The notes under the pieces are model-generated. The model saw only the letters and a program-made list of their open reading frames with translations. It was not told where the DNA came from and searched no databases. 25,834 nt of DNA, taken from JBEIVB01 sp040374085. Lineage in GTDB: Bacteria; Bacteroidota; Bacteroidia; UBA4408. Position numbers and translations under genes: made by a program. This document shows positions 21,756 to 25,834 of the stretch, in pieces (the first letter of the stretch is position 1; each line of letters starts with the position of its first letter). Where the stretch lies: NCBI GenBank assembly GCA_040374085.1, contig JBEIVB010000028.1, positions 1 through 25,834 of the forward strand, read 5' to 3'.

Positions 21756-23537
21756 TCAACGGCGGCGAAAACCTCCGCTTGGGGCACTGCCGCTTTTTGG
21801 AGCCGACGTGCCACCGCCCCTGTTGAAACTTCCTCCCGACGGAGCTGAACGCTCCATTCGAGGGGCTTCAAAGTTTCTGGGTTGCTGAACGTTGCGCGGC
21901 TGCTCAAAGTTTCTGGGCTGCTCGAAGTTCCTGGGCTGCTCGAAGTTCCTGGGCTGCTCGAAGTTCCTGGGTTGCTCAAAGTTCCTGGGCTGCTCAAAGT
22001 TTCTGGGCTGCTCGAAGTTTCTGGGCTGCTCTAAGTTCCTGGGCTGCTCAAAATTGCGCGGTTGCTCGAAGTTTCTAGGTTGCTCAAAGTTTCGTGGTTG
22101 CTCGAAGTTTCTGGGCTGCTCAAAGTTTCGTGGTTGCTCGAAATTTCGCGGAGTAACGGGTTTGTAGTCTTGCCAGGTGTTGGAAGGAGGAGTTGGACGT
22201 GTATCGAAAGCCCCACCTCTAACCGGCGGAACAGCTTGCACAGGGTTGCTGGGAGCAACATCAAACTGCGATTTCGGAGTGCGGTCGGGCGCTGCAGAGC
22301 CCGGAGCCAGAGGAGCAATGGGGCGCACATCAAAATTTGAATTGGGAACACCATTTCCTTTTCCGGATGGTGCGGCCACAGGCGTTCTGCCGGGACCAGC
22401 AGGAGCGCCTTCCACCTGTCCGTTTGGACGGGTAGGGGCGGTGGTTTGTCCCTTCACGCCGGTGGGCTGTTGGTTGGTTCCCCCTTGAATGCCCCTAACG
22501 CCGGGTGATAAGGTGGTTCCCGCCGGAGCCTGAATCTGCTGGTCGCGAATGCTGTTGCTTATGGTGTTTGCATTGCGGGGATTCTCCGCCGATACGGATT
22601 GAATGTACTTGTCGGAAAAGCTCATGCGGCCTCTTCCGGGCGTTCCGTTTGAAGTGACTGAATTTCGGGGGCCGTAATGAAAGCTGTTTCGATCGTAAGA
22701 GTTGAAGTAGTAGCTGTTGGCGAGACCTTGGTTATAACCGTTCCAGTAGCCGTGGTTGTATCCATTCCAATAGCCGTTGTTGTAGCCGTTCATAAAGCCT
22801 CCACCCCAGCCCCAACCGCTGTTCCAATACCATGGGCTGTTCCAGCAACTGTAGAACGGGCTGTTCCATGCCCAGGGATTATTCCACGACCAATAAGGAT
22901 CGTGGCCGTACCAAGAGGAGTTCCAGCCCCAGTATGGGTTCCATGAATTGAAGGAACCGATGCCCCATGAAAGCCCCATGCCCCAACCAAAAGGTCGATT
23001 CAAATAGAAGGAAGAGATGCCGGGAGAAAAGAAACTGTAGGTAGAGTAAATGCTGGTGCCCCACGTATAGGGGTTGTAGTCGTAATAATACATGTTGGTA
23101 TAAAAAGGGTCGTAGTAATTCCACGCGTTGCCTGCTCCGTGAAAGCGCCTTAAACGCGCTGTATAGGCGTAATCGTAGTAATCGTCGTAATAGTTGTTGG
23201 TCACGTAGGTATTGCCTCCGCTGTTGTAGCGGTAGGATGAGGGGTTAACGGAACTGTCGCCTTTTGCACCGGTGGTTTGATCTCCGTAATAGTCGAACTG
23301 GTTAGCGTTTCTGCGCGAGCCGGAGTTGTTTTGCTGGCTGTTGCCTGCCGGAGCAGCTTGTGGCTGAGGCGTTGTGCTTTGGGCCGGAGCAGTTGGCTGG
23401 GCGTTGTTTCTGGGCGAGTAGTACACATCGTCGTAACTGCCGGACTGAGCATGTACATTAGAAAAGCCGTTCATCAGAAGGGCACCAAGCAAGGAAAGTG
23501 CGACCTGGATTCGGGTAATGGATACGAGGGGTTTCAT
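21756..23537 (-). CDS. Secreted low-complexity protein with aromatic/Asn/Gly-rich region and PRNFEQ hexapeptide repeats
   Basis: 593 residues with no catalytic domain I can recognise. Order: signal peptide (about 1-31, ending NVHAQ); a Gln/Asn/Pro-rich stretch; a Tyr-rich segment (NNYYDDYYDYAYTARLRRF); an extraordinary Trp/Tyr/Asn/Gly/Ser-rich region (about 135-285, e.g. WNSSWYGHDPYWSWNNPWAW) containing three 8-residue repeats of GYNNGYWN type; a Pro/Gly/Thr-rich linker (about 330-445); 16 tandem hexapeptides of consensus PRNFEQ (about 460-555); and a Gly/Ser/Arg tail ending FRRR. No T9SS sorting domain, lipobox or transmembrane helix after the signal peptide. Similar Trp/Tyr/Asn/Gly-rich secreted proteins occur in other Bacteroidota without known function; a matrix or envelope-surface role is only a guess. 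A Shine-Dalgarno-like GAGGAAG precedes the ATG, unusual for this phylum. Lies nine bases upstream of the FadL-like gene. Confidence 0.8.
   Translation of the reverse strand: MKPLVSITRIQVALSLLGALLMNGFSNVHAQSGSYDDVYYSPRNNAQPTAPAQSTTPQPQAAPAGNSQQNNSGSRRNANQFDYYGDQTTGAKGDSSVNPSSYRYNSGGNTYVTNNYYDDYYDYAYTARLRRFHGAGNAWNYYDPFYTNMYYYDYNPYTWGTSIYSTYSFFSPGISSFYLNRPFGWGMGLSWGIGSFNSWNPYWGWNSSWYGHDPYWSWNNPWAWNSPFYSCWNSPWYWNSGWGWGGGFMNGYNNGYWNGYNHGYWNGYNQGLANSYYFNSYDRNSFHYGPRNSVTSNGTPGRGRMSFSDKYIQSVSAENPRNANTISNSIRDQQIQAPAGTTLSPGVRGIQGGTNQQPTGVKGQTTAPTRPNGQVEGAPAGPGRTPVAAPSGKGNGVPNSNFDVRPIAPLAPGSAAPDRTPKSQFDVAPSNPVQAVPPVRGGAFDTRPTPPSNTWQDYKPVTPRNFEQPRNFEQPRNFEQPRNFEQPRNFEQPRNFEQPRNLEQPRNFEQPRNFEQPRNFEQPRNFEQPRNFEQPRNFEQPRNFEQPRNVQQPRNFEAPRMERSAPSGGSFNRGGGTSAPKSGSAPSGGFRRR
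21903..22154 (-). repeat. 18-bp tandem repeat (14 full units) encoding QPRNFE hexapeptides
   Basis: Fourteen contiguous 18-base units with no indels; each encodes (Q)PRNFE, one as NLE. Two further diverged hexapeptide units (NVQ, NFEA) adjoin on the low-coordinate side. Units 2 and 3 from the low-coordinate end are identical, and other identical pairs are scattered, while most differences are synonymous, indicating copy-number change plus protein-level constraint. Confidence 0.95.
22716..22787 (-). repeat. 24-bp imperfect repeat, three units
   Basis: Three consecutive 24-base units encoding GYNNGYWN, GYNHGYWN and GYNQGLAN within the aromatic-rich region of the secreted low-complexity protein. 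The units are in frame and diverged at several bases. Confidence 0.75.
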
Positions 23538-23628
23538 ATGGCTTCCTCTTTGAGGTTTTTTTTAATTTCGGCGGCTCGTAAAAGCACGCGATTCGGGCTT
23601 TCAAATTTCGTACCAAAACAGATTGTAA

Positions 23629-25104
23629 ATGGCTAAAGTACTGAGTTCCAAGGAAGAAAATTATGCGCAATGGTACAACGACCTGGTGGTTAAGGCCGAC
23701 CTAGCCGAAAATTCGGCGGTGCGAGGCTGCATGGTCATTAAGCCCCACGGTTATGCCATTTGGGAAAAGATGCAGGCAGCACTCGATGCCATGTTTAAGG
23801 CTACAGGCCACGTAAATGCCTATTTCCCGCTGTTCATTCCGAAGTCGTTTTTCTCAAAAGAGGCTTCTCACGTGGATGGTTTCGCCAAAGAATGTGCAGT
23901 CGTAACTCACTACCGCTTAAAAAATGATCCCGATGGAAATGGGGTGGTGGTCGATCCGGATGCCAAACTCGAAGAGGAGTTGATTGTGCGTCCAACCTCT
24001 GAGACCATCATTTGGAACACCTATCGGGGTTGGATTCAATCGTACCGCGACCTTCCCCTTCTGATAAACCAGTGGGCCAATGTGGTGCGTTGGGAAATGC
24101 GTACGCGCCTGTTTTTGCGCACAGCCGAGTTCCTTTGGCAAGAAGGCCACACGGCCCACGCCACAGCCGAAGAAGCAATTGAGGAAACACGTCGCATGTT
24201 GGATGTGTATGCCGAGTTTGCCGAAAAGTGGATGGCCCTACCCGTTATAAAGGGCGTGAAAACGGAAAACGAACGATTTGCCGGTGCCATAGATACCTAT
24301 TGCATTGAAGCGCTGATGCAGGATGGAAAGGCCTTGCAGGCGGGAACATCTCACTTTCTTGGCCAGAACTTTGCCAAGGCCTTCGATGTGAAGTTTACCG
24401 GAAAAGATGGGAAACTCGATTACGTCTGGGCTACATCATGGGGCGTCTCCACCCGCTTAATGGGTGCTCTGGTAATGGCCCATTCGGATGCAGATGGTTT
24501 GGTATTGCCTCCCAAATTGGCTCCCATTCAAGTGGTAATGGTTCCCATCTACAAGTCGGATGAGGAGCGTGAGCGTGTGGTGGGGTGTTTTCTCGAACTG
24601 AAGGGAAAACTGGAGCAATTGGGTGTGCGGGTTAAACTCGACGACCGCGATACCCACCGTCCGGGATTCAAGTTTGCGGAGTATGAGTTGAAAGGGGTTC
24701 CTGTGCGTTTGGCTTTGGGCATGCGCGATCTGGAGGCCGGTGTTGTGGAGGTGGCCCGACGCGACACCAAGGAAAAAGAGCAACTCCAGATGGTCGATAT
24801 TGCTTCGAAACTGGTTCATTTGCTTGAACAAATACAACATTCTTTGTATGAAAAAGCTCTTGCTTTCCGCAACGATATGATAACCATTGTGGATTCATGG
24901 CAGGAGTTTCAGGAGGTTTTGGAGAGCAAAGGTGGATTTTTAATGGCCCATTGGGATGGCACCACCGAAACCGAGCTGGCCATCAAAGAAGCCACCAAAG
25001 CCACCATTCGGTGTATTCCTTTAGACGGAGAAGAAGAGACCGGTGTTTGTGTGTTCTCCGGAAAGCCCAGCACACGAAGGGTTATGTTTGCAAAAGCCTA
25101 TTGA
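23629..25104 (+). CDS. proS: Prolyl-tRNA synthetase (short, archaeal/eukaryotic-type)
   Basis: 491 residues, the length of the ProRS type without the ~180-residue bacterial editing insertion. Class II motifs are visible: motif 2 (VVRWEMRTRLFLRTAEFLWQ) and motif 3 (STRLMGALVMAHSDADG), with RPTSETIIW and AGTSHFLGQNFAKAF in between. The anticodon-binding domain begins near LAPIQVVMVPIYKS. The protein ends in FAKAY, the C-terminal Tyr typical of this subtype. The C-terminal zinc-type domain retains only part of its cysteines (RCIPLD, GVCVFSG), so it probably does not bind zinc in the full four-Cys way. It charges tRNA-Pro in the cytosol. It is single on the (+) strand, divergent from the low-complexity protein gene; the stop codon abuts the stop of dprA with no base between. 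I found no convincing promoter in the 91-base upstream gap. Confidence 0.96.
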   Translation: MAKVLSSKEENYAQWYNDLVVKADLAENSAVRGCMVIKPHGYAIWEKMQAALDAMFKATGHVNAYFPLFIPKSFFSKEASHVDGFAKECAVVTHYRLKNDPDGNGVVVDPDAKLEEELIVRPTSETIIWNTYRGWIQSYRDLPLLINQWANVVRWEMRTRLFLRTAEFLWQEGHTAHATAEEAIEETRRMLDVYAEFAEKWMALPVIKGVKTENERFAGAIDTYCIEALMQDGKALQAGTSHFLGQNFAKAFDVKFTGKDGKLDYVWATSWGVSTRLMGALVMAHSDADGLVLPPKLAPIQVVMVPIYKSDEERERVVGCFLELKGKLEQLGVRVKLDDRDTHRPGFKFAEYELKGVPVRLALGMRDLEAGVVEVARRDTKEKEQLQMVDIASKLVHLLEQIQHSLYEKALAFRNDMITIVDSWQEFQEVLESKGGFLMAHWDGTTETELAIKEATKATIRCIPLDGEEETGVCVFSGKPSTRRVMFAKAY

Positions 25105-25834
25105 TTAGGCCAAACGGGCATATTTTCCGGGCAGGTTGATGACCATGCCTTTCAGCTCCAGCTCAAGGAGCTTGGCGTTAACCAAAGAGATGGGCAGTTG
25201 CGTAAGCATTCCAAGCTCGTCAACGTGTTTGCTGCCTGCTCTTAGACCATCCACCAATTGTTGCTCTTCTTGAGAGAGTTCCTGAAAAAGTTGAAGTTGG
25301 GGGGGCGATTTCTTTGCCGTTTGGTCGTTCCAGTTCAGTGCTAAGGCCACATCGCCCGGATTTTGAACGAGTGCGGCGCGGTTGGTGCGAATCAACGCAA
25401 GGCATCCCGCCGACCAAGCATCGTTCCACCTACCCGGAACCGCCATAACTTCTCTATGATATGAGTTGGCGAGAGCAGCGGTAATCAAGGCGCCGCCTTT
25501 CTCTCCGGCCTCTACCACCAGAACTCCCTGCACCATGCCGGCAACGATGCGGTTGCGGGCCGGAAAATTCTCCCGATCCGGTTTGGTACCGGTTGGGAAC
25601 TCGGTCAGCAAGGCCCCCTGCCTCAGCATGCTCTCTGCTACACTTCGGTGGTTGCCGGGGTACAACATGTCCTGCCCATGTCCCAACACGCCAATGGTGT
25701 CCAACCCATGCTTCAATGCCGATCGGTGTGCACAGATGTCGATGCCGTAAGCCAATCCGCTCACAACAATAGGATTGTATTCTGCCAAGCCTTGCACGAT
25801 TTCCTGAACCACCTGCTTGCCATAGTCTGTAGCT
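25105..25834 (-). CDS. dprA: DNA-processing protein DprA, 5' end outside the window
   Basis: At least 243 codons; the frame stays open to the last base, where ATDYGKQVV corresponds to the family stretch R-x-A-T-x-Y-G, so the N-terminal SAM-like part and the first Rossmann residues are missing. Visible: VSGLAYGIDICAHRSAL, GQDMLYPGNH, GALLTEFPTGTKP, NFPARNRIVAGM and VMAVPG, all conserved in the DprA Rossmann fold, then the C-terminal winged-helix domain (about the last 60 residues, SKHVDELGMLTQLP). DprA binds incoming single-stranded DNA and loads RecA during natural transformation; it is widespread even in bacteria not known to be competent. A GTG at 25812 could be mistaken for the start but lies within conserved sequence. 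Ends base-to-base against proS. Confidence 0.95.
   Translation of the reverse strand, partial: ATDYGKQVVQEIVQGLAEYNPIVVSGLAYGIDICAHRSALKHGLDTIGVLGHGQDMLYPGNHRSVAESMLRQGALLTEFPTGTKPDRENFPARNRIVAGMVQGVLVVEAGEKGGALITAALANSYHREVMAVPGRWNDAWSAGCLALIRTNRAALVQNPGDVALALNWNDQTAKKSPPQLQLFQELSQEEQQLVDGLRAGSKHVDELGMLTQLPISLVNAKLLELELKGMVINLPGKYARLA

Noticed and set aside
21903..22154. CRISPR-like regularly repeated array
   Set aside because: The 18-base units are contiguous with no spacers and encode a hexapeptide; no cas genes are nearby.
21892..22167. Plus-strand ORF of 91 codons encoding a Cys-rich GCSKFL repeat protein
   Set aside because: It is the antisense reading of the 18-bp repeat; any in-frame repeat keeps all six frames open. 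No start signal and no independent composition support it.

Overview
The window is a chromosomal segment of a Bacteroidota bacterium, most likely of the order Flavobacteriales but outside the classical Flavobacteriaceae (family-level placement is inference). Evidence: a secreted M1 peptidase ending in a type IX secretion (T9SS) sorting domain, a PorG/DUF6089 outer-membrane protein, PorE-like TPR/PD40 proteins, a 'hemin receptor'-type FadL barrel, a short ProRS, and promoters of the Bacteroidota type (-7 TAnnTTTG, -33 TTTG) where they can be recognised. No rRNA, tRNA, insertion sequence, prophage or CRISPR was seen, and no gap between genes exceeds about 160 bases.

Layout. 1-4042 (+): a WG-repeat protein cut by the left edge, a DUF721/DciA-like protein and a secreted M1 metallopeptidase. 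4044-4604 (-): MORN/YwqK-like secreted protein. 4657-5469 (+): atypical SDR epimerase. 5466-6649 (-): PhoH ATPase, then TatA. 6713-7776 (+): SAM hydrolase-type (DUF62) protein and an ABM-fold protein, overlapping as ATGA. 7785-10635 (-): PorG-like barrel, LpxK and purine nucleoside phosphorylase, with a terminator-like hairpin inside the start of lpxK. 10787-12409 (+): S41 (CtpA-like) protease. 12483-18729 (-): three consecutive TPR/PD40 paralogues and a DEDDh exonuclease. The first paralogue is its own unit, closed by a strong terminator; the other two form a tight operon with the exonuclease. 18804-20120 (-): lipoyl-dependent E2 acyltransferase. 20274-23537 (-): FadL-like barrel preceded by a secreted low-complexity protein with an 18-bp tandem repeat. 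23629-25104 (+): prolyl-tRNA synthetase. 25105-25834 (-): DprA, cut by the right edge.

Many genes serve the cell envelope (LpxK, PorG-like, PorE-like trio, FadL-like, M1 with T9SS signal, CtpA-like, TatA), interleaved with housekeeping genes (proS, dprA, phoH, punA, E2). Tail-to-tail gene pairs are packed extremely tightly (-4 to +8 bases in four of five cases). I do not see a clearly new defence or mobile system. The most unusual items are the 593-residue repeat/aromatic-rich secreted protein, the PD40 trio in which only one member keeps a (degenerate) OmpA domain, and hairpin-plus-T-tract elements placed at the 5' ends of genes.
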